A stretch of DNA of 64,000 bases, taken from Diphasiastrum complanatum (lineage: Eukaryota; Streptophyta; Lycopodiopsida; Lycopodiales; Lycopodiaceae). The translations under genes and the position numbers were made by a program. This document shows positions 1-13,259 of the stretch, in pieces. The notes beneath the pieces were generated by a model, which was not told where the DNA came from, did not search any database, and worked only from the letters and a program-made list of their open reading frames with translations. The stretch is taken from NCBI GenBank assembly GCA_029204225.1, contig CM055109.1, positions 39,641,592 through 39,705,591 on the forward strand. The letters are read 5' to 3'. The first letter of the stretch is position 1, and every line of letters starts with the position of its first letter.

Positions 1-470
1 AAAGATGTGGCAATATCGCGTAGGGTGCGCTAATGTCTTTCTCAACTGCGAACATTTGTTCCATGTGTGGTTGTCAGCACAGTGTGGACACCAAGTGGAC
101 TCTCTCCTAGGAGAGGCAAGGGTGGGTCTTGGTTGCAAGCCTTTCAGCTTTTGGTCAATAGCCCTGGTAAAGTCAGTGGTGAGCTTTCTAAATTGCTCAT
201 TTCTCTGGGTGTGCAATTTCTTCATGGCCTTAAATTGGCCGATGAATTCGGCTTGTAAGATATTCCAATCGTCATGTTCGTTCTGCTCAAGATTGAAATA
301 CCAATCCTTCATAGTATCTGTTAAGCACAAATTGAAGTATCTTAATAACTCTTGTGGACTATCGCCTCCATAGGCTCTATGTGCCTGAGTGTAGATTTGC
401 AAAAAATCTCATGGATCTCTCTTCCAGTCAAAAACTTGGGAGGTCGATATTAGAAAAGTTCTTGACAACA
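1..470 (-). pseudogene. Ty3/gypsy gag fragment (retrotrans_gag domain plus zinc knuckle)
   Basis: Reading the minus strand gives a Gag capsid-type segment: the strings ELLRYFNLCLTDTMKDWYF and, after a short gap, a W-x4-EF-x2-QF pattern are typical of the plant gypsy retrotrans_gag domain. Near the left window edge a CX2CX3HX4C motif (WCPHCADNHTWNKC) looks like a shortened zinc knuckle. The frame is open off the window edge but is broken by a TGA at 409-411, in the position of the Trp of a DPW-type motif, so TGG to TGA is the likely lesion. Gag would form the retrotransposon particle; this copy is dead. The rest of the element lies to the left of the window or is lost. Confidence 0.75.
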
Positions 471-479
471 TGAGGTGAA

Positions 480-1640
480 TGGCTTAGGGTTGTCCATTGG
501 ATGGAAAGTTTGGAATCTATCTTTTGATTTATGATGGTGCCACCAATGGCATTGTTTTCACTAACCTTTGTGGAAATTTGAGATCAAGCATTGATGAGAT
601 CTTGTTGGATCTAGATCATATGTTTGAGAGGGAGTATTTCCAGAGGTTCAAGTATGAAGATATTCATATCTTTGACATCTTCGATGATCAAGAGAAAGAT
701 AAGCAAGTGGAAGCGACACATTTTGCTTTATTCACATGTTTTGGAGAATCTTCTTGTGTAGATGATGCTATGCAAGTGGATATTGGTTCTCATGGTTTTC
801 ATACTGGAAAATTCAAGTAATGGACCTGGAAAACAAAGTTTGTTCAATGACTTTGATGGTCAAGAGGAAGATCAAGAGGTTGGTCTGAAAGGGCTTCAAC
901 ATCACAAAAGGAAAGGTAACAATTTGGAGCTAGTCAAGAGCATTGAAGGAAGGTTATTTGGCAAAGATGTGATGAATATATTCTTGTAGCTTATTGAAGA
1001 CTCAAGTAAGGTGAAAGGATCCACAAGGAAGTGTTTTTCAAGTTTACTTTACTTGTTCTATCTCATGTTTGAGCTATTTCATGTGAATGTGTGCAAATTG
1101 TCAAGATATGGACAAACTAGCTACATTGTCTTGCAATATCTTATTGTTGGAGTTGTACTAGCATTCTTGGTTTTGCTGATGGAAATGAAGCTAATGGAGG
1201 TCCATTATGTCACTCATTCATGGCCAAGTCATCAAGTTTTGATGATATCTTGTGGCAAGATGGAGATGGAGGCTCATCCATGGAGTTTTATGGTGGAGGC
1301 ATATCAAGAAAGGACAAAGTTGGAGGAGAAAAGCAAGCAAATGGTCATCACTCACATTTATTGTTTGGTTGCTACAATTTTCCAGAGAGTTCAAAGTTTA
1401 AAACATGGAAAAATCGTTTCATTCACATTCTATTTGGTTCTTCATGTTCTAGTTATATCTTGATGTGTAAAATTGATGTAAGAGATAATGAAGCGTCCAA
1501 TTTGGACACTATTCTCTATATCAGTTATGAAAGATACTTTAGAACCTTAGAAAGAAGATCTGTACTTATAATGAAGATCATTCTAAAGTTGGTTCAAATT
1601 AGTATGGTTAAAACTATGCCAAAACTAGTTGAGGAGGGAG
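480..1640 (+). other. Unrecognised decayed coding-like stretch upstream of an LTR
   Basis: Several short overlapping plus-strand reading frames (for example 497-820, 1011-1463 and 1220-1645) run through this block. Acidic segments such as DGNEANGG and FDDILWQDGDGG recur in diverged form, which suggests an old internally repeated reading frame. No family is recognised. The block ends at a polypurine tract, so it may be the 3' internal part of the LTR element whose LTR begins at 1641. No function is claimed. Confidence 0.35.
1628..1640 (+). other. Putative polypurine tract
   Basis: The sequence GTTGAGGAGGGAG stands immediately before TGTGAGAG. This is the usual arrangement of a plus-strand polypurine tract followed by the TG start of a 3' LTR in plant copia-type elements. 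Confidence 0.55.
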
Positions 1641-2165
1641 TGTGAGAGATTTCAACAAGTTTAGTCATATTTTGGTAAATTGTCAATATGGGGCCAAAAC
1701 TCATTTTAGACTTAGAGATAGACTTTTTGAAGTTATATTAGTTTAAAATACATTCAATAAATACTTTTTTGAAAGTGTGGGAAAGTTGGTAGTCGAGTTT
1801 GAGAGAGATTCAAATTTGAACTTTGGGTACATTGAATCTAGACCCAAAAATAGTAGGGGATCCATTTTGGAGGGAAAGCCAAGTGGCCAAATAGGATTTG
1901 GACCTGTTATAAAAGGATGTAACTCATGGAGAGACACATATTCTCTCTTCTCTCTCTCATTTCATCATTATACATGGTTCTCTTTGGGTTCTACTACTCA
2001 TTGGTGCGCTCTCGTGATGTTATCTTGCAATTCTATGTGTAGAACGATCAATTATCGCTATTTTAGGTTTCACATGTGTGAAATATATTAGGGTATTGTA
2101 ATTGTATGGACAACACCTATATTTTATGTTTTGGTTCATGTTTGATCAGTATCTCTTAGAGTTTG
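1641..2165 (+). repeat. Putative 3' LTR, interrupted by LARD I
   Basis: The block starts with TGTGAGAG directly after a polypurine tract. It has a long run without genes, a pyrimidine-rich stretch near 1950 and a tail that is cut at 2165, where the LARD I element begins. The flank resumes at 8934. I could not identify the far (CA) end of this LTR nor a partner copy in the window. Confidence 0.45.
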
Positions 2166-2605
2166 TGTAACAACCCTCAAGGATAACCCCTAAGATGAGG
2201 ATAGGAGAACACAATAAGAGAGACAATGGAGCCAAACCGCTCCCCCAAGCCATGCCTTGTGAAAGCTAGAGGAGAAGAGAGAAACCGGTAACCTAAACCC
2301 AATATGTTGACTAGAGAATCCCTACCTCATCATATAGAGAATAGAGTCATGTGAATGAAACCATGCAACCCCCATGCAGGTCAACTATAAATAGATCACA
2401 TATCTTCATGCAGTCCTCTTGCCTACACAGAGATGCAATACTCCATATGTCTCAATTAGAGTGTTTGGGTCCTCTCAAGGTAATTAGTCACAAACAGGCC
2501 TCAACATGGAATTAAATCTCAACATCACCAATAATCTCGAGTATTAGAGGGCCGATCTACCATATTAGGACTATTCTAGGTCCTTAACCGAATATGGCCA
2601 TAACA
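2166..2605 (-). repeat. LARD I 3' LTR (left copy)
   Basis: It begins TGTAACAACCC and ends GGCCATAACA on the plus strand, so on the element strand it is TGTTATGGCC...TTGTTACA with canonical TG and CA ends. It is shorter than the right copy mainly because it lacks a block rich in GATCTAG and CTAGATC near its start. It contains CTATAAATAG, a palindromic TATA-like site. Confidence 0.88.
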
Positions 2606-5600
2606 TTCTTCCCTCCTTAAACTGCTTATGTCCTTAGAAGCTCCTCAAGACAGGAAAGAATTACATGAACAGTTCATTTAACTTTCAGTATTAACCGAGA
2701 AAATCATTATCCTTAGTTTGACTTTCACATCAAACAAGTACTTAGAGATAAACCAATTTCCAATCGTTAATATCTGTTTTGGAGTACAAACTCTGGTTTG
2801 AAAAGTACACTAAGAGATACATTTTCTCAACTGGGTTACACTTAACACAAGTTAGTAACATCACCTTCATGTAAAACACTTACATGAACTATCTGAGTGA
2901 AATATTACCCTTCTTAGGAGATTAAATTTAAAGAAAAAATAATAATTACAGTCTGTAATTATCCACAAACTTTGGCAGATAATTCATAAAAAGCTTCCAA
3001 GTACAACTATTCTTAGAATCCAATTCTAAGATATGATAATTCATTCAATTAGAATCTCTAAGAGAATCGTTAAGATATAGAATGATTAAAACTCAACTTT
3101 GAATATCCCAAATACTCTTTTGAGTTAAATGCTCCTATTTCTAGCACCAAAATGCAAGAAAATAGCATTCATTTATCTTAATAGGCTTGTCTGTTTCCTA
3201 TGATAACTGGAGATCCAATAAATGAAGAACTACACTCAAGCATCTGCAGACCATAAACTATAGTAGAATAGCATCCACTAGACTAATTAAATTCTTCACA
3301 AATAAGATAACTTATCTTGTGAGAATATCAGTGATATCCATAGGCGCTCAATAAGATACTAGAGTAGAGAGATTCAAAACACTGAACTGTATTCTTACTC
3401 AAATAATAGATCAAAAATTGATCATCACACTTAAGAATCATGACAATTCCATATAATCCTCTGACAATAATTGAGTATCTACTTATGATCCGTCAATCGT
3501 AAATATTTAGATTCGTATGATTCGTCAATCATAATTTTCTGGAATCCAAAATTATACTTAATCATTTACAGGATAATAGAGTATATGTCCAACATAACTT
3601 AGGAAAAATAAGAGTCATTCCAAAATCTTTCTATTAAGAAAATACTGGATTTAGGAATACTTCCAAAACATGATTCTTTACCTGAAGTGCAAGATTCAAG
3701 TTCTATAAACAATTGGTAATTAAAGATTGAACGCATACCAAAATGACAATCATCTTCAACTACAAAAAGACTTTAGATTATAATCCAAAATCACATTTAG
3801 ATACCCAAAGTCTTGCTGAAAATCATTTCAGTTATTATTCTTGGATTCATTATAATTTGTTATCCAATTGAGCGCTCTGGGATACAATCACTAATGAGCT
3901 GAGTCTATTCCTCCAATGCACATAATTTTAACTGATGAATCAAAATGATTCACTAATTATGCGTCTTACAAGCAATATAAAACAAAACTATCAGTTTCTG
4001 GTGAATCCTCATCACACTGATCGTTTTACCAATTAACTTCATCCTGGAGTAATCAACTACTCAAGCTAATTACCAATGATTCAGAAATCTCAAATGTCTA
4101 GGTGCAGATCTCAATTATACTAGTATGACACCACATTTAGATCCTCATCCAAATCATTTATAAGTTAATCCATAAATTTTCAATCCAAAGATTTGTTAAC
4201 TTTGCAAGTAATTGTCAAAACAATACTTGATCACATATTTATGTTCACCGACTAGGTTAAGTGCACCAAATAACCCTAGTAACCAAGAATACATAGTAGA
4301 TTCATACAAGATTAATTGTGTACATATGTGAATAATCTCACTATGACCCAATACATAAACACATTTTTATCTGGCAGATTCCTCAAGAACCCACATATCT
4401 CACTGAGATCTTGTAACTCAATTACAAAAGATTTTCTATTTCTCATGAGTAAATAACATATCCAGAAAATCTTTGAGACGAATAACATTCACTCTCAACA
4501 CACTTACCTCTAATTACATAATTTCTCCCATTGAATCAACCCCTCTCTGATCCTAGTACTAACTAAGATTAGGTTGACCCAATACAGACTCTCAGACTTA
4601 TATTCTGTTCAAACTTACTTCTATTCCAATCAAAATGGGACTAGTAACCTTTGACTTTTCACTGTACTACTTATAGATAAAAATTCAATTATCAAAATTG
4701 TTCTAGATGCAGATTGTCCACACAATTCCTAGAGAATTTCTCTTATTCAAAAAGTTCCAATTAGGTATCTTACTCTGAATCTATCCGAAATTACTTTCAG
4801 ACCAAAAGTCATTTCTATACCACAGTTGGTTCTCTTTCAAAATATATGCAACCCACAGATTTCCAAATAGAATTTTATCCCATCACTTCATCCCTCCTTT
4901 TAAAGAAATTCTCAATTTCAATAGTAGTTAGTAACTGGAAAGATGATATATAAAAATATCCAAATCCAAGAAAAGTCAATAATAAGTGCATTCCACTAAA
5001 GGATTCACTCTATTACAAACAAGACTATTCCTCCAAATTTTCAACCAGAGTGATAGAAACTACCATTTCATTGAAACCTATTTATGCAATAGAGCTATCT
5101 TAGGTTTAAGAAATTGAAACACTTAAACGTAGAATTTATCTGAATTCCAAGTCCATTCCAACAAGTAGTAATTTATATGACATAACAGTCTTTCAGAAAA
5201 ATAACTTTATGCTGGAAAGAACCATATCAACCAGTTTGATGTGTTATATTCAAGAAATTACTAAGAAGTAAAGGATTAATTAAGAAAGCGAGAAATAGAT
5301 TTGAGGGCCTCTGATTTTGTAAATAATGAGATACCACATTGGAATCTAGATTAAACCTCAAAATTTTCCAAAATACCTCACATTTGATCAAACGGTTATC
5401 TTTTTCCCATATCGTGACTAGGTACTAAAATACACCATTGATCATCAGATTTTTACAGTCCTAAAATTTTCTTTCCAAAATTATTTATGTCCCATACCAT
5501 CAGCTTTTCCTTCTAGAAAACCCTTAACCACCTTATCTAAAATTCTAGAGATCCACTGATCATCTAACTGTCCTATAATCCACATAGGATATTATCTCTT

Positions 5601-7262
5601 GTTCCCATACTCTAGAGAATTTTTTTATTTGGATTTAGGGTTGTCTATCAGATGGATATCCAAATCCACACATGATCTTGTGATCCAAATAGAAGAATTA
5701 ACATAGTTCCTCATTACATTTTGATCTTTTCTGGTTAATGATAAGCTTCAAATCCCACTAGATCCAAGATCATTAACTCTAGTGACAAGCTTCTATCAAT
5801 TAACAGATCCAATGATAAATGTATTAGATTCTTTTTTTAACATCACAATTGAAATCCAAAACTGTGGATAACTCAATGGTTACAAAGATATAAGTTATGA
5901 ATTCAACTACATGAATTCTATCCAGGAAATTAATAACCGATATTAAGCAATTATTTACTGGGATTTATCTAAAATCCTAACTGCAAAATACATTTCTCGA
6001 TCACACTTACTACCCCTGATGTCTACTCTTCTTCTATCCTTAGAATTTTCAGTTCCCTGAAAATCTTTCAGTTAAGGTACATAATGAAGAACTAAAGACA
6101 TTAGTAAATGTAAAATACATATTACTGTAGGAAAAAAAAAAAGTTTGAAATAGTTTCATCTTTATCCTCTACTTGGGTAGAATTATTGACATACAAACCA
6201 CCATAGGATTTTAACTGGAAATGGAATCAGTTTTACTTTTGACCAGTTACTATTGTTATAATTTTCCAAATAAAATTGGAGTGTTTGCTCTTTTTACGTA
6301 CTGGCTTAAGAATTACTTCGTTAAAATTATCTGTAATTAATGGAAAATAAGATTTGAATTCGGGTACTTTCTACATTGTCTTCACCCCAAATAATAATGT
6401 TGTTGAATAAAGAATTACCTCCAAATACTATGAATTTTCCACTATTAATTATTGAACAAGTATGTCAAAAGCTTTGGTTTGTTCAATTTTAATGACCAAA
6501 ATCATCAAAACCACAATAACCAACTGATCGGTGTTCTACCGATTTGAAAAGGAGAAAAAAACACAATTTAACTCCATTTACTGGGAGTAACAATACTCCA
6601 AAGTTCAATTGGTTCAAATAGCATCGTCCCAAGGAATTGAATTCCTAAACTGGGTATATGCCTAGGAACTACACCACTCCCTTAGTTCCATCAAGATCGG
6701 CTTCGAAAAAATTTCCACCGAAAACCGATTAATATTGCCTGACCACGAATACAATGGTACTAAGGTTCCACACAAATTTTGGGCTTACCAGCAGATGTCG
6801 ATGTAAGCCAATTGACCAGCAAATAAGGTCTTAATACATGCATATTGTTCCTAGGGAAATCCCTATTTCGGAAAACAATATCTAAACCAAGGTTTAAATT
6901 TTGAAAACTAAGCACCAGGAATCCAAAATTCCACTAACTGGGTGCTAGTAACTTGAGTTCGGAAATCTCATTTCGAACCATCATCAAAGTTATAACCTGT
7001 CAAAAATTTGGTACCCCCATGGTCATCTGGCATGTATTTAAAATCCTTACAACTGACTCGCAATTCCCAAAATTGCTAAATTTTAAAGCCCTTGCATGAG
7101 GGTCGAGCCCTTGGTCACTCCCCTTCACATGCAAAACTTACATGCCTAAGGTAACATACCTTCAAGGTTATGCAAAAAACCTAAGTCTCCATACCCTAAA
7201 TGCTTAAGAGAACCCTGAAACCAAGCGGCCGCTACTTCAAAAAGGCTTCCAACCGTGACCTT

Positions 7263-7266
<4 letters not shown>

Positions 7267-7295
<29 letters not shown>

Positions 7296-7315
7296 ATATA
7301 TATATATATATATAT
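7267..7315. repeat. Compound (GT)n(AT)n microsatellite
   Basis: A run of GT dinucleotides (7267-7294) passes directly into a run of AT dinucleotides (7296-7315). It lies inside the non-coding body of LARD I. Confidence 0.97.
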
Positions 7316-8405
7316 CAAGCAGGAACATGACTGGATCGTTCCCCTTCACAGTCCATCAAAGAGCCGTTTACAGCACGGTTTCCTCTCCACAATTCACCAT
7401 CGATAAGAAGCAGATTTCACTGTCTTTCTCTATCTGAAAATATAATGTTTCATGGCTTTTCTGCGGAAACAACATCTCTGAATCTTAATGCAGGACCTGT
7501 GAATCTGGCAATCAACAGCAAAGATCTACTTCCATTCTTAGAATCATCTATGATTTAGATCCCGCTACCCACTGGAGCGTGATTCATCCACGCTTTTAGT
7601 TATTGTCTTCCACAACCCTCAGTAATAGAGCGAAAAACAAGAAATCAGTGGTCATTCTGGATTTTTGCAGAAATCATCTCCCCTACAATCCTCAATCACC
7701 GAGGTTAGAGAACTCAATCGATCTGAAAGAATGATCATGCACTAACTATTCCAGAACGTTTCCTTAGATCCTCAAAAACCACCAAACATTCTTTTCCAAG
7801 GAATAGTTAATCCCTAACAGATGGCCGAGGTTCCAACTCCGATATTTGCTTACTAATAGACACTTAATCAAATTTAGCAACTCCATTTTATGTTCTTAAA
7901 CTACCGTTTGATTAGTGTAAGAAAGCACACCACTCCTCAACAAGTAGTTTGTTAGACTCGAAATTTCTAGCCACAAACTGTTTATTCCGCTTGATAGATC
8001 GATTCAGAATCAGTCTATCAATAACCGTAGCCAGACCAACTTGAATCCAACACCCTGAACATTATGGGCTTTTGCATGTCATCAAAAACTCCATTAATAT
8101 ACAAAAAACAAGCAACAAGCCTCTTGATTCACACATGCAAACCAATAAACATGAATTGGAATTCTTCTCCAAAACTAGAAAATTCAGAATGAACACAAGT
8201 CTAATTCTCAACTTCTCCTTTAAAATTAAAACATGACGTTAGGCACATTACCAAAAATTTTGAAGAGCTCCAAGAATTAACAAATTCAATTCCAAACCTC
8301 CTTTGAAAATTCAGCACTCCAAACCAGGATGTAACTCCAAGTGCTTTCATCTTCTAATCCAATGTAGAGCTTGCCCCCACTCCTATCCAAAATCGCATCT
8401 TAGAC

Positions 8406-8420
8406 GGGCTCTGATACCAA
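8406..8420 (-). other. Primer-binding site of LARD I (initiator-Met tRNA type)
   Basis: On the minus strand, TTGGTATCAGAGCCC follows the CA end of the right LTR. TGGTATCAGAGC is the usual plant retrotransposon sequence complementary to the 3' end of initiator methionine tRNA, where minus-strand DNA synthesis starts. It fixes the element orientation. Confidence 0.88.
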
Positions 8421-8928
8421 TGTAACAACCCTCAAGGATAACCCCTAAGATGAGGATAGGAGAATACAATAAGAGAGACAATGGAGCCAGACCGACCAAC
8501 CAATCCTAGATCAAACCTGGATCTAGCCTGGATCCTAGATCAGACTTGGATCTAGCTCCCAAGCCATGCCATGTGAAAGCTAGAGGAGAAGACAAAAACT
8601 GGTAACCTAAACCCAACATGTCGATGAGAGAATCCCTACCTCATCATATAGAGAGTAGAGTCATGTGCATGAAACCATGCAACTCCCGTGCAGGTCAACT
8701 ATAAATAGATCACATCTCTTCATGCAGTCCTCCTGCCTATATCCGTCACACAGAGATGCAATACTTTATATGTCTCAATTAGAGTGTCTGGGTCCTCTCA
8801 AGTTAATTAGTCACAAACAGGCCTCAACATGGAATTAAATCTCGACATCACCAATAATCTCGAGTACTGGAGGGCCGGTCTACCATATTAGGACTATTCC
8901 AGGTTCTTAACCGAATATGGCCATAATA
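8421..8928 (-). repeat. LARD I 5' LTR (right copy)
   Basis: This is the partner of 2166-2605, starting TGTAACAACCC and ending CCATAATA on the plus strand, where one base of the CA terminus has changed. It carries an extra block near 8500-8560 with alternating GGATC and CTAGATC words absent from the left copy. Confidence 0.88.
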
Positions 8929-8933
8929 GTTTG

Positions 8934-9780
8934 CATCTCATTTTGTATGTAGATGCTGATTTCTCTACATTGGCAGGATTGTTGGTTTGCTCCTTTTGTC
9001 CAAAGATCAGGGACATGGATTGGATTCTGAATGATCTGAAATCCTTCACATGCCATAAGAACTTGCCTTTGTACTTTGGGTCCATTTGAGAGTAGATCTA
9101 CCACTAATTCTTGCGCCTTAGGCTTACAAGTACAATGCACCTTCTATGGGTGTCTGACATTATTGTTCTAGTAGATACAAATTTTTATGCCAACTCGGCC
9201 ATGCTTTTATTCCAGTCACCGTAAAATATAATAGTGAGGCGCTAGGCTTTGTTTCTGCTTGTTGACCGGTCCGACGCCTTTGGTATTGGCACTCTCGGTG
9301 TATATAGATTCTAGAGCTCCTTTATTTGTGACTTGTCGACGCTCTCCATTGTAGTTTGGTGGCTCAACTCCATTGTCTGATATCCTTTATGCTCTTATGA
9401 TAGTTGGAATCGGTTAGAAGAATGTTCACTAGAATCTTCTAACACTCATGCACATTCGTGCATTCTAATATATATTGTGTTTTTCAAATCATTGTATAAT
9501 TGTGTGATTGATTATGTTGTTTTTGCTTATCATTGTGAATTGAATGCTCCTTATGTGTCTTATCAACTGAGTCGAAGTGCAAAATTATGACTTTCCTTGA
9601 TGTATTCAAATTTTGGAACTATGGTTGTCTAAGACACCTATTGAATCATCAATTAATCGATTGGTTTTATTGTGATAGATTATTCTAAATATGATGCTCT
9701 TCTATTACTAGGTACGTAGCATTATCGAATGCGATAGTCCGACAATGTATCTCGACACTTCGAGTTGTCGCAATCTTTCG
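8934..9780. other. Intergenic DNA, no gene seen
   Basis: This is the far flank of the LARD I insertion. Short minus-strand frames near 8894-9140 partly overlap the LTR and show no known motif. It may hold the rest of the LTR that begins at 1641, but I could not find its end. Confidence 0.4.
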
Positions 9781-11330
9781 CTCATTCCAACAGTGAGAAT
9801 CCCCTTGCCACCAGTCGAGCCTTCAACTTGTCGATGTTGCCATCTACTTTATACTTGATTTTGAATATCCATTTACAATCAATGATCTTTTTGCTTGTAG
9901 GCAACTTTGTGACAGTCTTTAAGGTTAGAATCAGCTTGCATGAGTGTTTCATCAATTGTGGTTGGCTCTTGTGAAAGATAATGAGCGTACTCATCAACGA
10001 ATATGACAGGCTGATTTTGAATTCTTATAGACCTTTTGGGAGGTGCCTTTGATTGCAAAATTTGTTGCTGGTTGCTTGTTCTTGAGTTGCAACTTCTTGT
10101 TCTTCTTCTAAATCAAATTGTATAGGCTGGCTGTTTGAAGGAATTGAAATCGTATTTCAATATTCATTAGTATTCTGAGTAGAAACTTCATCTACGATCT
10201 TGCTCTTGCCCTTTAGGTCAATAAACTGATCTTCAAGAAACGTAACATCTATGCTAGTAATGATTTTGGATGTAGTAGTAGGATTGTACAACTTATATTT
10301 ACCATTTGAAGAAGAATAACCAAACAGAATGATCATCCAGCTTCTTTTTGGTGTCTTGAGGAACATGAGCATAGGCAATGCATCCCCAAACTTTCAAATG
10401 CTTTAATGAGAACTTTACTTGAAGTCTTATTGTTAGATAAACCTTTAGGTGAAGATCATTTTTTAGATAAGCTGTTGTGAAAATAGCATGCTATCAAAAG
10501 GATTTGGATAAATGTGCATGAGAAGTCATGCATTTGATGATTCAACCATTCTTCCTTTCAGCAAGTCCATTGAACTGTGGAGAGTAGAAAGCTGTAAGTT
10601 GTTGTTCAATTCCATCGATCGAACAATACTCCTTGAATGCATTAGATATGTATTCATTGCCATTGTTAGTCCTAACAATTTTGAACTTTCTTCTTGTCTA
10701 TAGCTCAACATGCTCTTTGTAGATCTTCAAGAAGTGGAAGGCTTCAGATTTGTGCTTCATGAAATATACAACAACTCTTAAATAGTTACCAATGAATGTA
10801 ATAAAAAGTTTAGTATCTAGTCTGCTTTCCTATGATACAAATTTGGTAGATTGGAGGGTAGAAATTTCTATTTTGATAATCAAAATCAATAACTAAAAAA
10901 TACTCAGACATATTAGCTATAGATGTATGATTTTCAATGCCCAGGTCTATAATGCCAAATCAATTCTTTATCGATAAAGAGTGAGTTGTTTAATGCACGG
11001 TCAGTATAGAGTAACAATGAGTACGCCCATGTAGATATCCTTGTCTTTTTCCAAGTGCAAGGACTCTATTTGCCTTATCAAAAGTTTTACACGAGTCATC
11101 ATTACGATTCTTTGATGTTTGCACTACTACATTGGCTTGCTGGTCCAGTTGCTTGTTGTTGTTGTTGAACTTGAGGATTTTGAAGTCATGGACCTTGTGA
11201 TTTGTTCTCTTGTAGTATTTGTAAAACATCTTCTTCTTTTTCTGAGAAAGTTGCTTCTTATGATTTTGGCTCGTTTGTTGTGACTAAGTCTGAACTTAGT
11301 CTGTCCAATAATCCATGATCGACGAATCAA
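9780..11330 (-). pseudogene. Ty1/copia gag-pol remnant
   Basis: On the minus strand the order from right to left is a degenerate zinc knuckle (FYKYYKRTNHKVHDF, cysteines lost), an integrase core with RTNNGNEY and PQFNGLAERKN, the integrase tail LFGYSSSNGKYKLYNP, and the start of reverse transcriptase (DCKWIFKIKYKVDGNIDKLK followed by ARLVARGF). These define a copia Pol in normal domain order. The frame is broken many times, the protease is not visible, and reverse transcriptase stops just after its first block. A close relative, on the plus strand, is at 60490-62105: their knuckle regions share KRTNH and KQLDxQAN. Confidence 0.85.
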
Positions 11331-11520
11331 AATAAAAGTAGACCTCCAGGGTTGAATAAGGTCAAATCAAAATAAATAATCGAAATAAAAATAGACCTCC
11401 AAGGTCAAAATGGATCACGTCGAAAATCCCTGATCGAAATAAATTAGACCTCAAGGTTGGATCATGGAATTTTGATCTCCATGGTTGAAATAAAATTTTG
11501 ATCCACAACTCCCTAATCCA

Positions 11521-11770
11521 ATAGTAGAAATGAATGGGTAGAGTCCTATTTACATGAAGTATGCAGGTCAACTTTCCTCCTCAAACCTTAACCTTATGTG
11601 CAAATTACATCTCTAATCCTACATTGTTACCAATGGTTCCAATAGTAGAAATGAATGGCTTGAGCCATGTTTTCATGAACTATGGAGGGCAAGTTTTGTT
11701 TTAAAACCATAATCCAATGTGTGAGTCATATCTCGAATCCTAATCTTATATTGTCGCCAATGATCAAGAT
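11521..11770. repeat. Diverged tandem duplication, period about 121 bp
   Basis: Two copies start with ATAGTAGAAATGAATGG at 11521 and 11642 and continue in parallel with many substitutions. Upstream (11335-11490) short words such as TAGACCTCCAAGG recur four times. No gene is seen here. Confidence 0.7.
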
Positions 11771-12036
11771 GAGACTTTGGTAGATGTAACCAATATAATG
11801 TAAAAGCTTGTGTAACACTGCAAAGAGGTAACTTGAGACAAAGGTTTGCGCAAGTATTATCTTCCTAAGTTGGTCTCACATATTGGCCTCATTTTGCATT
11901 TACATTATTCTGTGGACCAACTCCCATAATGTGAACAATACCACATTGGCCTACGTTGGGTTACAATGTCGGCTTAAGTCGCCATTTGCATATCATTAAC
12001 ATTACGTGTGCATGTAAAACCCTAAACCCTATGACC

Positions 12037-12179
<143 letters not shown>

Positions 12180-13250
12180 GGTTGATTTTCAAACTTTTTG
12201 GTGATTGTCGTAGCTAGGCCAAGAATTATTCATTATTGTTGACATAGTGTGTTTTAATTGTGAGAAAATTTCATTGAAGTATTTTCTAATTATATATTGT
12301 ATATTAGTAATACATTTTTTGTGAGGTTGTTGAGGTGCAATCTTTTATATTGATTTAGACACTAAATTTATAGATTGAATCTATAATTTGTTTATGTTTT
12401 ATCTCAATCAATTATTTGGTCTATTGTAGAAATCATCTTGCATTTTAAGTTATTTAAAAATGTTATAATTTTGTTGGTTTCTTGCATGTCATAAAAAAGT
12501 GTCACACATTGGAGGAATACTAATTATCAATACTCTGAATATTTATTGTAAATATGTTGAGGGTATTAATGTACATAAGCCCAAAAATAGAAAATAAGTT
12601 GCGAGGGCCGTGGCATCCTACATGCATAAGCCCATAGCCCAATGGACACTTGTAAAATATTGTATTTTAAATAAACTAGACTTGGGCCTTGTAGAATAAA
12701 ATAATGTAAAAGGCCCAAAGTCTAAGTTGATTAAGTTGTGTTTAAGTTCTAATTAGAAGTCAAAGTCAAAATGGTGGTAGGTGGGATGTGTGCTTCTTTG
12801 TGCACCCTGAATTGAAATGCGTTTCTTTTGAAGGGTTAGGATTTCAATCCTCCCTTGAAGTAGCCAATAGAAACAAAGGGGCAAGAGTCTGCCCAAGAAT
12901 AAAAAGGCACCTATTGTACATCATTTTCCATGCTAATTGAGAGACTCTACCATTTTGGTGAATCAAGCATGCTCATGAGCTTCGCCTTGTGTCTAATACT
13001 TTTTTTTATTGAAGCTTTCTATTTTTGCTATGCTTTGCTATACGATTGTTTATGTTAATGTGATCTCTCCCTCTGACTCTTTCTCGTTTTTCTATTGCAC
13101 TTATATTTCTAATGACTTGTGTGGTTATGTTAGTTTGGTGGTTAGAGTTAGTTTGGGGGCTAGTGTTAGTTTTTGTTAGAAAAGCAACTAAAATAGGCAA
13201 TTAACCATAGTCAAAGACCTATCCTAGTGGAACGAACCCTTTTGATAGGC
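12180..13250. other. AT-rich intergenic DNA, no gene seen
   Basis: AT-rich sequence with scattered stop codons on both strands. Short frames (13006-13200 minus) have no recognisable motif. Confidence 0.5.
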
Positions 13251-13259
13251 GGAGGGCTG

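Larger units (their letters stand above)
2166..8928 (-). mobile_element. Complete non-coding LTR retrotransposon (LARD I)
   Basis: Two related terminal repeats (2166-2605 and 8421-8928) enclose about 5.8 kb with no open frame of note. The element is flanked by a 5-bp target duplication, GTTTG at 2161-2165 and 8929-8933. A primer-binding site lies next to the right LTR on the minus strand and a polypurine tract (RC of TTCTTCCCTCCTT) next to the left LTR, so the element runs on the minus strand. Large AT-rich internal DNA without gag or pol fits a large retrotransposon derivative (LARD) that would need proteins from an autonomous partner. A related, shorter copy lies at 41378-45788. Terminal repeats differ by indels, so insertion is not recent. 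Confidence 0.88.

Noticed and set aside
2380-2395. CTATAAATAG in the LARD LTRs as proof of plus-strand transcription
   Set aside because: The word is its own reverse complement apart from spacing, so it does not decide direction; primer-binding site and polypurine tract both give the minus strand.
2606-8420. Short frames within LARD I, such as 7146-7349 and 7200-7406
   Set aside because: They are short, lie over a GT/AT microsatellite and show no retrotransposon motif; the body is best called non-coding.
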